Shown piece after piece: positions 45,347 to 55,485 of a stretch of DNA of 64,000 nt. The stretch is from Clostridium sp. (lineage in GTDB: Bacteria; Bacillota; Clostridia; Clostridiales; Clostridiaceae): positions 1,737,958-1,801,957 of the forward strand of contig NZ_JAKVOI010000001.1 in assembly GCF_022482905.1 (NCBI RefSeq). The letters run 5' to 3'. The notes beneath the pieces are model-generated. The model saw only the letters and a list, made by a program, of their open reading frames with translations. It did no database searches and was not told the DNA's origin. The position numbers and the translations under genes were made by a program. How positions within the stretch are numbered: the first letter of the stretch is position 1; every line of letters starts with the position of its first letter.

Positions 45347-46297
45347 ATGAAAAATACAGTGTTCCTGAATTCCAAAAAGCTGAATTTTGATGGCAGAATT
45401 GATTTTTCCAGGCTAGACAAATTTACCAAGGTCACAAAGTACGATACGAGCAATGAAGATGAAATTCTTGAAAGAGTACAGGGCCAGAACATAGTTGTCA
45501 CCAAAGAACTTCCCCTTGGTGAAGAACTTATATCCAGGTTTCCACCATCAGTTGAACTCATATGCGAAGCTGGAACAGGTTACAACAATATAGCCATAAA
45601 ATCCGCAAAAGAAAAGAATATAACCGTATGCAATGTTCCGGGTTACAGTACTGATGCAGTTGCCCAGCTTGCCATAACCTTCATACTCAACTTGAGCTCC
45701 TCACTTGCACTTCAGCAGGTTATGATAAAGCAGGACAACTTTGACAATTTTACAAAAGATCTTCAGGTTCCGCACTTTGAAATAAAAGGTAAAACTCTTG
45801 GAGTAATCGGTGCCGGTTCCATAGGTCAGCGTGTAATAAAAACAGCCCTGAGTCTTGACATGAATGTTTTCGTTTACAACAGAAGTATAAAACCTATAGA
45901 AGGTGTAAAATTTGTAAGCCTTGATGAACTTCTTGAAAAAAGTGACTTTGTAACAATACACTGTCCACTTACAGACAGTACAAGGCACCTTATAGACAGG
46001 GACAAATTAAAGTTGATGAAACCTTCTGCCTTTATTATAAATACCGCAAGGGGTCCTATAATAAATGAGTCCGATTTAATAGAAGCACTCAAAAGTGGCG
46101 AAATTGCAGGTGCCGCACTGGATGTCCAGGAAGTGGAGCCTCTTGATACAAAAAGCCCTCTCTTTTCAATGAAAAATGTTATACTTACTCCCCACATAGG
46201 CTGTAAGTGCATTGAATCAAGGCAGCGGCTGATTGAACTTTTAACGGACAATATAGAGTCATTTATCAACGGCAATCCTGTAAACGTAGTAAGCTAG
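45347..46297 (+). CDS. D-isomer-specific 2-hydroxyacid dehydrogenase
   Basis: A 316-residue NAD-dependent enzyme of the D-2-hydroxyacid dehydrogenase family. The NAD-binding loop is LGVIGAGSIGQRVI, followed by the substrate Arg in INTARGPIINESDLIEAL, the Glu in DVQEVEPLD and the His in LTPHIGC. It could act on D-lactate, hydroxypyruvate, 3-phosphoglycerate or a similar compound; it lacks the C-terminal ACT domain of SerA. No operon partner is seen; it has its own promoter and terminator. Confidence 0.88.
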   Translation: MKNTVFLNSKKLNFDGRIDFSRLDKFTKVTKYDTSNEDEILERVQGQNIVVTKELPLGEELISRFPPSVELICEAGTGYNNIAIKSAKEKNITVCNVPGYSTDAVAQLAITFILNLSSSLALQQVMIKQDNFDNFTKDLQVPHFEIKGKTLGVIGAGSIGQRVIKTALSLDMNVFVYNRSIKPIEGVKFVSLDELLEKSDFVTIHCPLTDSTRHLIDRDKLKLMKPSAFIINTARGPIINESDLIEALKSGEIAGAALDVQEVEPLDTKSPLFSMKNVILTPHIGCKCIESRQRLIELLTDNIESFINGNPVNVVS

Positions 46298-46303
46298 ATA
46301 CTA

Positions 46304-46344
46304 AAAAAACCTATCGCACTAAAAAATTAGTGTGCTAGGTTTTT
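46304..46344 (+). terminator. Intrinsic terminator after the dehydrogenase gene
   Basis: AAAAACCTA-t-CGCACTAA / TTAGTGTG-c-TAGGTTTTT forms a 17-bp stem with one mismatch and a 5-base loop, with A and T runs on both sides. It could act in either direction; the leftward gene at 46418 ends about 75 bases away. Confidence 0.85.
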
Positions 46345-46417
46345 ATCATGTTTACCTATATTCCTGAGCAATATACAATTTTTTGATTTTTGTAAATGAA
46401 TTTATGACTTTATTGTT

Positions 46418-47287
46418 TTAAAACAAGCTTGAAAAAAAGTTTTTGATGGCCTCCATGATTCTTGCAAAAAATCCCTGGGCCTCAGGACTTGACAGAGTAC
46501 CCTTAAGCTGGTTTGCAACATCGCCGAGCTGGCCTTTTATATCTCCAAAGTTCAAATTAAGTCCATTTATCTTGTTCATGAGTGAAATTATTTTATTCAT
46601 GTCCTCATCGCTCAAGTTCACATTGTAATTATTGGTTACATTTTGAACTATATTTTTCATGTCTTCTTCGCTCTTTGGTTTTTCCTTTACGACCTGCGTC
46701 TTTATATCATTAATTAGTCCGGCTGCCTTATCCTTGCCTATTTTGTCTCCGATCTCCCCTGTAGTCATAAGCTCGTCATTTGCAACCTTTTTCTTGTCTT
46801 CATCTATTTTACCGCCTGCACTGCTGTTTTCATATCCCTTTAAAATACCTGTAAGTGCTGCAGTGCCTGATACACTAAAAGGTGCTGCTGCTTTGACATT
46901 GGCATTTTTTACACCTGCCGTGATCAGGGCATTTTTTATCATGCTGCTGCTCACCCATGATATGTTGTTTGTCGAAACATTCAGTCCGCCGCTTGTAGTA
47001 GGTTCTACATAGGCACAGGATATGGATCTTGTCCCGATTTGGTCGCTGCTTGCCACACCACTTAGATATTTTTTCTCCTCATCAATATTGACTTCTATTA
47101 CATCTGCATCCTGTCTGCTTACCCCAAAATACTTGAGCATATCCTCCTTCTGGCTGGCTGTAAGGTCGCCGCCCAGTGTAACCACCTTATAGGAATCTGC
47201 ATAAACTCTATTCTGCGATAAAGATATTACTACAGTTAAAGCCATAAACACCAACAATAACCTGTTTGCAATTCTTTTCAATTTCAT
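46418..47287 (-). CDS. Secreted DUF1002 protein
   Basis: A 289-residue DUF1002 protein with a signal peptide (about residues 1-30, ending VYA before DSYK). The N-terminal block VTLGGDLTASQKEDMLKYFG, the ISCAYVEPTTSGGLNVSTNNISWVSSSMIKNALITAGVKNANVKAAAPFSVSGTAALTGILKGYE stretch and the C-terminal helices are the family's pattern. The family is common in Gram-positive bacteria and has no known role. It lies between two terminators and is transcribed alone. Confidence 0.87.
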   Translation of the reverse strand: MKLKRIANRLLLVFMALTVVISLSQNRVYADSYKVVTLGGDLTASQKEDMLKYFGVSRQDADVIEVNIDEEKKYLSGVASSDQIGTRSISCAYVEPTTSGGLNVSTNNISWVSSSMIKNALITAGVKNANVKAAAPFSVSGTAALTGILKGYENSSAGGKIDEDKKKVANDELMTTGEIGDKIGKDKAAGLINDIKTQVVKEKPKSEEDMKNIVQNVTNNYNVNLSDEDMNKIISLMNKINGLNLNFGDIKGQLGDVANQLKGTLSSPEAQGFFARIMEAIKNFFSSLF

Positions 47288-47372
47288 ATGCTAAAACCTC
47301 TTTCTCTACTTAATTTTATAATGCTGCCATAAAATTCAGGCACTACTATTTTATCATAAACATGATGAAGTA

Positions 47373-47410
47373 AAAAGGACGCCTTTAATAAAACGACAAG
47401 GCGTCCTTTT
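47373..47410 (-). terminator. Intrinsic terminator of the Cache-type chemoreceptor gene
   Basis: AAAAGGACGCCTT..AAGGCGTCCTTTT, a perfect 13-bp stem with a 12-base loop. It follows the chemoreceptor stop codon at 47433; in the other direction it also looks functional, though no rightward gene ends here. Confidence 0.85.
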
Positions 47411-47432
47411 GTAATTCATACTGATTTAAATA

Positions 47433-49430
47433 TCAAATAGTAAATTTGTCAACTGCCTCCCTAAGCTTGTTTGAAAGTTCCAGCTGACTCTCAGAATTAG
47501 ACTTTATTATATTCACAGAGTTTGATGTTTCCTCTATATTCTCCTTTATGTCATCCATATTTACAGCAGATTTCTGCATATTTTGCGATACATTGTCCAC
47601 AGCCCTGCTTACTTCATCAACTATAGTATTGAGTTCCTCGGACATCGAAGCTATCTCTCCAGACATCTTGCTGATAAAATCTGAATCCTCGTAATACTGG
47701 TTCCCTACGTCAGTAAATCCTTCCAGCTGTGGAATTACACTTTCGTTTATAAACTCAACCATATCTCTGCTGTTGTCATTATTGATCTTGAAGGCATCTT
47801 CCACCCCGGAAATCTTTTCCTTGATTTCTGAAACGGATTCTTTTGTCTGCTCCGCAAGTTTCCTTATTTCTTCTGCAACAACCTTGAAGCCTCTTCCGTA
47901 TTCCCCTGCTCTTTCCGCTTCAATAGCTGCATTTAGCGCAAGAAGATTGGTCTGCTCGGATATGACTGCAATAGTATCTGCCATGTCTCTTATATTTTCT
48001 ACTATTTTCGTGCTCTCAATTGATTTGACTATTTTCTCCTCCTTCTCTTTATACACATTTCGTACCTTTTCTATTGAAGTCCTGCTTTTAGACTGTATAT
48101 CAAGCGACCTGCTCTTCAATTTATTGGCCACATTACTTCCATCCATCGACTTTTGTGACAGTTCATTTATGCTGGAATCAACCTCCTGCATGGATGCCGT
48201 AACTTCCGCCGAAGATGCACTTGTTTCCCTGACGCCTGATATTATATTTTCCATGGCTGTATTCATTTTTTCCGATTTCCCCGACAGATCCCCTGCTGTT
48301 TTTAAAAGATCCTCGCTGGATTCATTTATATACTTTGAGTTGTTCCTTATCTCCTTAACAAGTCCCACAAGTTCAAGCTGCATGATCCTAAAGGAATTGG
48401 AAAGCTTGCCTATTTCGTCTTTGTATCCAATGAGGTTTTTATATTTGTTTTCATCATATGTCATGTCAAAATTCGATATCTTTTCCGCCATGTCAGCCAG
48501 TACAAGCATAGGCTTCCCTATTTTTCTTCCAAGATGTATTGAAGCCAATATGCTTACCACCAGTACAATCACTACTATCAGCAATATAAACATTATAAGC
48601 TTTTTAACAGATTTTGTAACCTCGCTTACAGGCACTGCAAACCCGACAATCCAGCTGCTACAGGGTATTTTCGACATAGTAAAGTACTTTTCTTCACCAT
48701 CATAATCCTTCAGTTTAACCAGGCTTTTTGTAAGTATCTGTGAAAATCGCCCGTTCATAACCTTGCTTACTTTTTTGGGCTCGTCTGAAGTAGGTTTGAA
48801 TCCCTTGTATCTATGCACTACAAAGCTCCCAGCATGATCTATCATAAATCCATAGCTGTTGTCCATGGGTTTTGCCTTTTCAAGTATATTTGTGATAACT
48901 CCTACATTCATGTCATAGCCAAGCACCCCCACTATTTTGTTATTAATGACTACTGGCTTTGCTATGGTAACTATAATCTGCTTTGTATGTGCATCCACAT
49001 AGGGCTCCGTGAATATGAGTCCTTTCTTGTTGACAGCTTCCATGTACCAGTCCCTCCTGGTGCAGTCATAATCGGAGGGCGGCACCCACCCAGCACCACT
49101 CAGCATGTCATTTCCTGCAGTACCTACATATACATCCAGAACATCAGAGTTGCCTTTAACTTCTTTCTTAAGATAAGGTACAACCTTTTCCGTGTCCAGC
49201 GTATTCATGCTTTCTATGGAATCTGCTATTTGACTTACTATTTTGCCGTGACCGTCAAGCCACCCGTTTATCTTCTCGGCATACTTGTCGGATGACACTT
49301 TCATGATATCTTTCGATTTATCCATTACTGCATTGTAGGCTATATAGTAGGTTATAACAGATACTATCAAAATACCGACTATACTTATCAAAGATGTTGT
49401 CAAAATTATTTTTGTCTTAATACTTTTCAT
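47433..49430 (-). CDS. Methyl-accepting chemotaxis protein (dCache-type sensor)
   Basis: The second chemoreceptor of the window, 665 residues. A first membrane helix ([27 protein letters not shown]) is followed by an external double-Cache sensor of about 250 residues with the characteristic [39 protein letters not shown] and [12 protein letters not shown]; then a second helix, HAMP, and a signalling coiled coil with the tip [37 protein letters not shown]. Such sensors often bind amino acids or carboxylates. I prefer the ATG at 49430 (MKSIKTKII) after GGGGG rather than a start 15 codons earlier. A sigma-D type promoter is upstream. Confidence 0.93.
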   Translation of the reverse strand: MKSIKTKIILTTSLISIVGILIVSVITYYIAYNAVMDKSKDIMKVSSDKYAEKINGWLDGHGKIVSQIADSIESMNTLDTEKVVPYLKKEVKGNSDVLDVYVGTAGNDMLSGAGWVPPSDYDCTRRDWYMEAVNKKGLIFTEPYVDAHTKQIIVTIAKPVVINNKIVGVLGYDMNVGVITNILEKAKPMDNSYGFMIDHAGSFVVHRYKGFKPTSDEPKKVSKVMNGRFSQILTKSLVKLKDYDGEEKYFTMSKIPCSSWIVGFAVPVSEVTKSVKKLIMFILLIVVIVLVVSILASIHLGRKIGKPMLVLADMAEKISNFDMTYDENKYKNLIGYKDEIGKLSNSFRIMQLELVGLVKEIRNNSKYINESSEDLLKTAGDLSGKSEKMNTAMENIISGVRETSASSAEVTASMQEVDSSINELSQKSMDGSNVANKLKSRSLDIQSKSRTSIEKVRNVYKEKEEKIVKSIESTKIVENIRDMADTIAVISEQTNLLALNAAIEAERAGEYGRGFKVVAEEIRKLAEQTKESVSEIKEKISGVEDAFKINNDNSRDMVEFINESVIPQLEGFTDVGNQYYEDSDFISKMSGEIASMSEELNTIVDEVSRAVDNVSQNMQKSAVNMDDIKENIEETSNSVNIIKSNSESQLELSNKLREAVDKFTI

Positions 49431-49461
49431 TAAATCCCCCCATTTTCTACATGATAATATT

Positions 49462-49487
49462 ATTTCCGCAATCAAGTCGACTTTTTA
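49462..49487 (-). promoter_or_regulatory. Sigma-D type promoter of the Cache chemoreceptor
   Basis: Leftward TAAA (49484-49487), 14 bases and GCGGAAAT (49462-49469), matching 6 of 8 bases of GCCGATAT. It sits 32 bases before the ATG at 49430, so the receptor would be made together with late flagellar proteins. Confidence 0.55.
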
Positions 49488-49635
49488 TATCAAAATTCAC
49501 TTTTTTATTATTAATTATATAGTAATTTTTTAAAAATATAAAGTAGATAATATAAATCCGCAAAAATATAAATATTATGATAAATTATTATTATTTATCA
49601 ATACAGAGTTATTATTCATATAATTCCATATAAAG

Positions 49636-49664
49636 TAAAAAAATAAGGGAGCCTGAAAGGCTCC
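49636..49664 (-). terminator. Intrinsic terminator of proBA
   Basis: GGAGCCT-gaa-AGGCTCC (49648-49664) followed leftward by CTTATTTTTTT. It lies 15 bases beyond the proA stop codon. Confidence 0.85.
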
Positions 49665-49679
49665 ACCTCAACCGTGCGT

Positions 49680-50936
49680 TTATTTTCTTATCTGTCCACT
49701 GCCGTAGATTATATATTTCGATGTAGTGAGTTCATTGACACCCATAGGCCCCCTTGCATGGAGTTTCTGGGTGCTTATACCTATTTCTCCTCCAAAACCG
49801 AACTGTCCTCCATCTGTAAATCTTGAAGAAGCATTTACATATACGGCGGCCGCATCTATCTCCTTCAGGAATTTCTGGGAGTTTGCATAGTTATTAGTTA
49901 CAATTACTTCAGAATGACCCGTACCATATTTATATATATGCTCTATGGCCTCGTTTATATTCGGGACCACTTTTACAGCAAGAATCAAGTCGAGGTATTC
50001 GGTCCACCAGTCTTCTTCAGATGCCGGAACTACTCCTTCTACAATTTTTCTTGTTATATCGCAGCCTCTTATTTCAACTCCCAGATTCTTCAGCACTTTA
50101 CACAAATGCGGGAGAAAACTCTCCGCTATATTCCCATTTACAAGAAGTGTTTCCATTGCATTGCAGACTCCCGGTCTCTGGGTTTTTGCATTTACAATTA
50201 TTTCTTCCGCCATTTTAAAATCCGCAGATTCATCCACATATACATGACAGTTTCCGAGTCCTGTTTCTATTACCGGAACAGTGGAGTTTTTAACTACGTT
50301 TTTTATCAGTCCCGCTCCTCCACGCGGTATGAGGACATCTATATATTCATTCAGCTTCATCATTATATTTACACACTGTCTCTCCGCAATATCTATGAAC
50401 TGTATTGCACCTTCTGCAACACCCGCCTCATAGCATGCCCTGGATATTACGTCATATATTGCGGCATTGGAATTTATTGCCTCGCTGCCGCCTTTCAATA
50501 TGACTGCATTTCCAGACTTGATGCAGAGGGCTGCCGCATCCACAGTCACATTCGGTCTTGCCTCATAAATTATTCCTATGACTCCGAGGGGCACCTTCAT
50601 CTTTCCTATATTCAGTCCATTGGGCCTTTTCCACATTCTTATTACTTCTCCTACCGGATCTGGAAGTGCTGCAGTATCCTTCAAAGTCCCTGCCATGTCT
50701 TCAATTCTCCTGTCATCCAGCATCAACCTGTCTATCAATGCCCTGGAGATACCCTTTTTTCTGGCATTTTCCACATCTTTTTCATTTTCATGCATTATGT
50801 AGTCCTTATTCTTCAGAACAGCTTCACTCATATTTACAAGTGCCCTGTTTTTCACTTCAGTTTTCTCATAGGAAAGCTTCTTTGAAGCTTCCTTTGCAAA
50901 TCCGGCTTTTTCCATGATATATCCTTTTATATCCAT
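49680..50936 (-). CDS. proA: Gamma-glutamyl phosphate reductase
   Basis: Second step of proline synthesis, reducing gamma-glutamyl phosphate with NADPH. The 418-residue aldehyde-dehydrogenase-type protein shows KVPLGVIGIIYEARPNVTVDAAALCIKSGNAVILKGGSEA, VIPRGGAGLIKNVV, the catalytic Cys in QRPGVCNAMETLLV and the C-terminal ARGPMGVNELTTSKYIIYG. All are standard for ProA. It lies 23 bases after proB. Confidence 0.96.
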   Translation of the reverse strand: MDIKGYIMEKAGFAKEASKKLSYEKTEVKNRALVNMSEAVLKNKDYIMHENEKDVENARKKGISRALIDRLMLDDRRIEDMAGTLKDTAALPDPVGEVIRMWKRPNGLNIGKMKVPLGVIGIIYEARPNVTVDAAALCIKSGNAVILKGGSEAINSNAAIYDVISRACYEAGVAEGAIQFIDIAERQCVNIMMKLNEYIDVLIPRGGAGLIKNVVKNSTVPVIETGLGNCHVYVDESADFKMAEEIIVNAKTQRPGVCNAMETLLVNGNIAESFLPHLCKVLKNLGVEIRGCDITRKIVEGVVPASEEDWWTEYLDLILAVKVVPNINEAIEHIYKYGTGHSEVIVTNNYANSQKFLKEIDAAAVYVNASSRFTDGGQFGFGGEIGISTQKLHARGPMGVNELTTSKYIIYGSGQIRK

Positions 50937-50959
50937 AACAAAACCACCTTTTCATTCAA

Positions 50960-51769
50960 TTATAACCCATCATCTCTGGCAATAAACAAAGTTCCCACAT
51001 TATCAAAGGATATTATACTCCTGATTATATTTTTAGTTTCCCCCTTTGCAATTACCATGGGCACTCCATTTGAGGTAGCAATTCTTGCAGCATTTATCTT
51101 CGTGGCCATTCCACCTGTCCCGAACCTGCTTCCCGCACCACCTGCACACTTCTCTATTTTATCCGTTATATCGCATACCTCACTTATCAAGACAGCTTCA
51201 GAATTCTCCCTTGGATTTCCGCTGTACAATCCATCAACATCAGATAACAGTATAAGCAGGTCTGCACCTATAAGCGACGCAACCATTGCAGACAGCGTGT
51301 CATTGTCACCAAATTTGATTTCATCTACAATTACCGCATCATTCTCATTCACAATGGGTATGACTCCCTTCTGCAGCAAAGTGGAAAAAGTATTTTTTGC
51401 ATTCATGATTCTGTGTTCCTGGGTCATGTCCTCTTTTGTAATTAGTATCTGTGCCACCGTCTTTCCATACTCTGAAAAAAACTTTTCATAGGTATTCATC
51501 AAAAGTCCCTGCCCCACAGCAGCTGCCGCCTGACTTTCCGGGATACTGTCCGGTTTCCTGTCCAATCCAAGTTTGCCCATTCCAGCACCTATTGCCGCTG
51601 AAGTAACAAATACTATTTCCATTCCCATATTATGAATATCTGCAATCTGCCTTACAAGATGTTCTATCATGTATAAATTCAAAAGTCCGCTTTTATATGT
51701 CAGAGTTGAACTTCCGACTTTAATTACTATTCTCTTTATGTCTTTCAAGTATTGTTCTCTATTTTTCAT
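50960..51769 (-). CDS. proB: Glutamate 5-kinase
   Basis: First step of proline synthesis. The 269-residue kinase domain has [82 protein letters not shown] and [15 protein letters not shown], all amino-acid kinase signatures. It lacks the C-terminal PUA domain of the longer enterobacterial form, like many clostridial enzymes. The ATG at 51769 ([10 protein letters not shown]) follows AGGTGG; the longer reading upstream has no support. Confidence 0.95.
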   Translation of the reverse strand: MKNREQYLKDIKRIVIKVGSSTLTYKSGLLNLYMIEHLVRQIADIHNMGMEIVFVTSAAIGAGMGKLGLDRKPDSIPESQAAAAVGQGLLMNTYEKFFSEYGKTVAQILITKEDMTQEHRIMNAKNTFSTLLQKGVIPIVNENDAVIVDEIKFGDNDTLSAMVASLIGADLLILLSDVDGLYSGNPRENSEAVLISEVCDITDKIEKCAGGAGSRFGTGGMATKINAARIATSNGVPMVIAKGETKNIIRSIISFDNVGTLFIARDDGL

Positions 51770-51806
51770 AATAATATTTCCACCTAGTTTAAATTTTTTA
51801 TCGGTT

Positions 51807-53030
51807 CTATGCCGCAGATTTTCTATAATCATACATCTGCATAATTCTGCTGTAATTGTAATCCTGACTGTCACATGCAGGATACTGGCTCCTGTCCCAC
51901 CTGTGATCCCTTGAAAGTCTTGAATCAGTCACATTGAAATAGGAATGTGCAAGTACATTCGACCCATTATATGACACAGGATCATCCCACGTGGCATCCA
52001 GCTGATAATATTCCCCCTGTATTTTCACTATATTCCATGCATGTCCAATCCATCCTGTACCATTGTTGGCTTCGCCTACTACCATTTTGTTTTCTATGCC
52101 GGCCTCATGGAGAAGTCTGTACATGGCATCGGCATAACCCTGGCAGACACCCACTCCATTTATTAAAATGCCATAGGCAGTATAGGAATCCTCCGGAATA
52201 CTGTTTACATCCACATCAGCCCTTTCATCATATCTTGCATTATTTACAACATAATCATGAAGCGCCAGTTCCTTCTCATAATCTTTCATTGCAGGGTTGG
52301 TAACGCTATTCACTACTCTTTTGACTTCATCGTTCACCTCTTTGTTCTTTTCCGTCAGTTCATCCTTGGTACCTTCATACTTGAAATTTATTGTCATTTC
52401 AACTGAACTTCCATCTTCTGATTGAATTGTACCGGATGCTCTTTCATACCAGGCCCTCAAATCCGGCGAATCATTCATTATACTGTCTATGACATCCAGA
52501 TTATAGGTACCTTCATCATAATCTTCTATATAAAGCACCAGCTGTGAATCATAATCCATGATTGCTTTTTTCACAACATTGTAATATTCAGTATAATCAT
52601 TAATATCTATTGCATTTCCGACTGATTTGCGTATTATCTTAAAATTGCATTTAACAGGCTGATCCAGCTTATAACCATTTGTATCCTTTAAATTGTCATC
52701 TATATTAAGGACATAGGCTTTTCCCTCCTTATATGGTTCTTTTGGAGAAATCTTCAATTTGTCACCGTCATCCATGGAAATATCAACAGGAATACTGCTA
52801 TTATCATCGGATTCATACACTTTAATTGAATCTTTTGCAGTATTTATATCCACATTTCTATTAAAAGTTACGGTCCATATTTTGTCTGAATTTACAGCAT
52901 AAGTACTTCCATCATTCCACACTTTATAATTTCCCTCAGCATAAACAGTTTGTCCAATAAAAAGAAAGAAAAACGCCGCACAAATTGCACCTAATCTGCA
53001 AATTGTCTTAAACACTGTGATCGCCTCCAT
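51807..53030 (-). CDS. Secreted protein with Ig-like and transglutaminase-like domains
   Basis: A 407-residue exported protein. A signal peptide covers about residues 1-31 ([13 protein letters not shown]). Residues about 35-135 resemble the SbsA-type Ig domain ([53 protein letters not shown]). The C-terminal half is a transglutaminase-like thiol fold with the triad Cys296 ([16 protein letters not shown]), His330 (WIGHAWNIV) and Asp345 ([10 protein letters not shown]). Such proteins usually act as proteases or cross-linkers at the cell wall. It stands alone, 37 bases from proB's start, and might share its transcript. Confidence 0.87.
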   Translation of the reverse strand: MEAITVFKTICRLGAICAAFFFLFIGQTVYAEGNYKVWNDGSTYAVNSDKIWTVTFNRNVDINTAKDSIKVYESDDNSSIPVDISMDDGDKLKISPKEPYKEGKAYVLNIDDNLKDTNGYKLDQPVKCNFKIIRKSVGNAIDINDYTEYYNVVKKAIMDYDSQLVLYIEDYDEGTYNLDVIDSIMNDSPDLRAWYERASGTIQSEDGSSVEMTINFKYEGTKDELTEKNKEVNDEVKRVVNSVTNPAMKDYEKELALHDYVVNNARYDERADVDVNSIPEDSYTAYGILINGVGVCQGYADAMYRLLHEAGIENKMVVGEANNGTGWIGHAWNIVKIQGEYYQLDATWDDPVSYNGSNVLAHSYFNVTDSRLSRDHRWDRSQYPACDSQDYNYSRIMQMYDYRKSAA

Positions 53031-53072
53031 TTATAAGCAAATTGTATAAATTCCATATATAGCAAGCCGCAG

Positions 53073-53948
53073 CTATTTGTTTAACAGCTCATACAGAACC
53101 TGAGTTCCGCAGTCACCCTTGTTTTGTTCCAGAAGCTTGTCATATAGTGATTTCGAAAGTTTAAGTGCAGGAGTTTCAAGATTCATGTTCTCCGCTTCAT
53201 TCAAAGCTATATTCATGTCCTTTACAAAATGTTTTACATAGAATCCCGGTTTGAAATCCCCTTTTATCATCCTCGGGGCAAGATTGCTGAGCGACCAGCT
53301 GCCGGCTCCCCCCACTTCTATGCTTTTCAGCACTGTCTCAGGATCAAGCCCTGATTTTTTCGCATATGCCATGGCTTCACATACTCCCATCATATTTGCA
53401 GCTATGGCTATCTGGTTGCACATTTTTGTATGTTGTCCGGAACCTGCTTTTCCCTGCCATACTATATTTTTTCCCATGAGCTCAAATAATGGCCTTGCTT
53501 TTTCAAATACCTCTTCATCACCACCTACCATTATGGAAAGTGCTGCATCCCTTGCACCTACGTCCCCGCCTGATACTGGTGCATCCAGTGCATATATGCC
53601 TCTGTTTTTTGCAGCCTCGTAAATTTTCTGAGCAAGAGAGGGTTTCGATGTTGTCATGTCTATTACAATGCTTTCTCTTTTCGCATTTTCAAGTATTCCA
53701 TTCTGTCCAAAATAGATTTCCTCAACATCTTTCGGGTATCCTACTATTGAAATCACAACATCCGACTCCTTTGCAAGGTCTGATACCCTATTCTTCCACT
53801 GTGCACCTTTTTTGACCAGATTATCCGCCTTGGATTTTGTCCTGTTATAAACAAGAAGTCTGTAACCACCTTTTATAAGGTTGGAAGCTATACTGCTGCC
53901 CATTACCCCTGTTCCTACAAATCCTACAACCAAATTTCTATCCGACAT
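53073..53948 (-). CDS. NAD(P)-dependent beta-hydroxyacid dehydrogenase
   Basis: A 291-residue member of the 3-hydroxyisobutyrate / tartronate semialdehyde reductase family. VGFVGTGVMGSSIASNLIKGGY binds the dinucleotide, DAPVSGGDVGARDAALSIMVGG binds substrate, and the catalytic Lys is in GSGQHTKMCNQIAIAANM. The Arg in YNRTKSKADNL suggests NADP preference. Substrate is uncertain. The ATG at 53948 (MSDRN) with AAAGGTGGG before it is chosen over an earlier GTG. TTCCAA, 17 bases and TATAAT just upstream make its own promoter likely. Confidence 0.87.
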   Translation of the reverse strand: MSDRNLVVGFVGTGVMGSSIASNLIKGGYRLLVYNRTKSKADNLVKKGAQWKNRVSDLAKESDVVISIVGYPKDVEEIYFGQNGILENAKRESIVIDMTTSKPSLAQKIYEAAKNRGIYALDAPVSGGDVGARDAALSIMVGGDEEVFEKARPLFELMGKNIVWQGKAGSGQHTKMCNQIAIAANMMGVCEAMAYAKKSGLDPETVLKSIEVGGAGSWSLSNLAPRMIKGDFKPGFYVKHFVKDMNIALNEAENMNLETPALKLSKSLYDKLLEQNKGDCGTQVLYELLNK

Positions 53949-53991
53949 TCCATATCCCACCTTTTGATCATTTCTAATACTTTAATTATAT

Positions 53992-54030
53992 AGAAAAAGC
54001 TTATAATTTGGAAGGACTATCAAATTATAA
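53992..54030 (-). terminator. Intrinsic terminator of the PucR-type gene
   Basis: TTATAATTTG..CAAATTATAA (54001-54030) is a 10-bp stem, followed leftward by GCTTTTTC. It covers the stop codon of the regulator gene. Confidence 0.65.
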
Positions 54031-55198
54031 AATAGTCATATATGAAGATAGCCATTGAAAATCTTATTCTGGAATAATAATTTTTGAAGTCTACACCACA
54101 CAGTTCATTTATCCTGTTGAGCCTGTTTTTCAGAGTATGCCTGTGTATAAAAAGTTTGTTTGAGGTGTTTGTTATGTTGCACTCATTGGCAAGATAAAGT
54201 TTCAAGGTTTCAAGATATGAGCTCTTGTGAATCATGTCATAATCTATAACCGGCTTTAGTGTTTCGTAGGCGAACCTGATGGAATAATTGCTGTAATGAA
54301 GTATTTCAAACAATCTGAAAAGTTCTATGTCCGACGATGAACAGATCCCCTTTTGCGCTCCAATCTTCTTCAGTGTTTCCTCGCTTGTCAGTGCCTCGTT
54401 AAAAGCTGAAAAAATATTGTCCGTACTTTCCAGGATGCTTGTTCCTATAAGAAAACTCATCTGAAATTCTTCTGAAAGGGATGTCAATATTTTCGAGATA
54501 TCAAATACTATATCCTGAAGGGACATATTGTCATTCAGAGATACTATAAACAAAACTTTCTTTCCTGAACGTTCTATACGCATTTCACTTCCTATACCTG
54601 CAAAATAGGACTTTATTTTCTCTATACCCCTGAACATTATATTGTCGGTTACTATGCTGCTGTCCGCATGAGATACTGAAAGCAGGAATAAGTATACTTC
54701 TGACTTCAGCCTGGATTCCATCATCCTGTATATGTAATTATCCGAATTGTCATTCACAATTCTGCACAATTTGTTTCTCAAATTCATAAAGTCAGAATCA
54801 TCGTGCAGATTGAGCTGCAAGCTTATATTTTCCATTAGTACATGGGTAATATGTGAAAATGTAAGATTCGGGGGAAGTTCAATTATCGGAAAATCATATT
54901 TGTCGGCGGAACTTTTTATATACTGTGGAATTTCATCTACATAATATCCCGTTTGTATTGCCATACCACATACCCCTTTGTTTTTAAGCTTTGGAATAAT
55001 ATCTCCATACAAGGCCTCATTGTCAATTCTATATCCCGTAGTAATAAGAAGCTCTCCCTTCTGAAGAGAATCCAGCGCATCCAGTATTTCCATCAAATTG
55101 ACCCATGAAATTTCATTGTTGACTCCCCTTTCTCCAGCTACAATTTTTGCTCCTTCAAGTAAATTTAGTTCTATGATATTTTTTACGAGCAAAGACAT
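54020..55198 (-). CDS. PucR-family transcriptional regulator
   Basis: A 392-residue regulator with the N-terminal purine-catabolism (PucR) domain (IIELNLLEGAKIVAGERGVNNEISWVNLMEILDALDSLQKGELLITTGYRI..VCGMAIQTGYYVDEIP), a middle GGDEF-like region with poor conservation, and the C-terminal helix-turn-helix (YLETLKLYLANECNITNTSNKLFIHRHTLKNRLNRINELCGVDF). Related proteins control purine or amino-acid use. It is divergent from the ABC importer at 55486, the most likely target. AGGAGG is close to the ATG. Confidence 0.87.
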   Translation of the reverse strand: MSLLVKNIIELNLLEGAKIVAGERGVNNEISWVNLMEILDALDSLQKGELLITTGYRIDNEALYGDIIPKLKNKGVCGMAIQTGYYVDEIPQYIKSSADKYDFPIIELPPNLTFSHITHVLMENISLQLNLHDDSDFMNLRNKLCRIVNDNSDNYIYRMMESRLKSEVYLFLLSVSHADSSIVTDNIMFRGIEKIKSYFAGIGSEMRIERSGKKVLFIVSLNDNMSLQDIVFDISKILTSLSEEFQMSFLIGTSILESTDNIFSAFNEALTSEETLKKIGAQKGICSSSDIELFRLFEILHYSNYSIRFAYETLKPVIDYDMIHKSSYLETLKLYLANECNITNTSNKLFIHRHTLKNRLNRINELCGVDFKNYYSRIRFSMAIFIYDYFII

Positions 55199-55410
55199 GT
55201 GAATCCTCCTTCAGGAATTTTATAATTATCTAAAGATGATTATATATTATCAAATAGTAAAAATCAAAATCAAGAGTATATACAGATCCAAACTGTACAT
55301 TTTTCATATTACTCCGTAGAAATATATCAATTTTATAGATGTGGCTTTGTAATTTTTGATAATTTAAACGTATACATTTGCATAATGTATAAATACTATT
55401 GAAAAAAATG

Positions 55411-55428
55411 TACAATAAGTATATTGTA
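55411..55428. promoter_or_regulatory. Operator-like palindrome before the amino-acid ABC operon
   Basis: TACAATA-agta-TATTGTA is a perfect 7+7 inverted repeat about 60 bases before the substrate-binding protein gene. It overlaps candidate promoters (TTGAAA at 55399-55404 with TATTGT, or TACAAT with TATGAT, both with 17-base spacers). A binding site for the neighbouring PucR regulator is plausible. Confidence 0.5.
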
Positions 55429-55485
55429 TGTATTATGATATACTTATAAAATTAATCTAAAGCAAATTAAAGGGGGATCTACTTT

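Noticed and set aside
47773-48705. A 310-codon rightward frame opposite the Cache-type chemoreceptor
   Set aside because: Long open antisense frames are common opposite chemoreceptor signalling domains because of their repeated codon pattern; Ser/Leu/Phe-rich, with no start signal.
49914-50885. A 323-codon open frame on the rightward strand
   Set aside because: It lies fully opposite proA, which is a certain gene; the protein is rich in Tyr, His, Cys and Phe in a pattern typical of an antisense frame and has no ribosome site.
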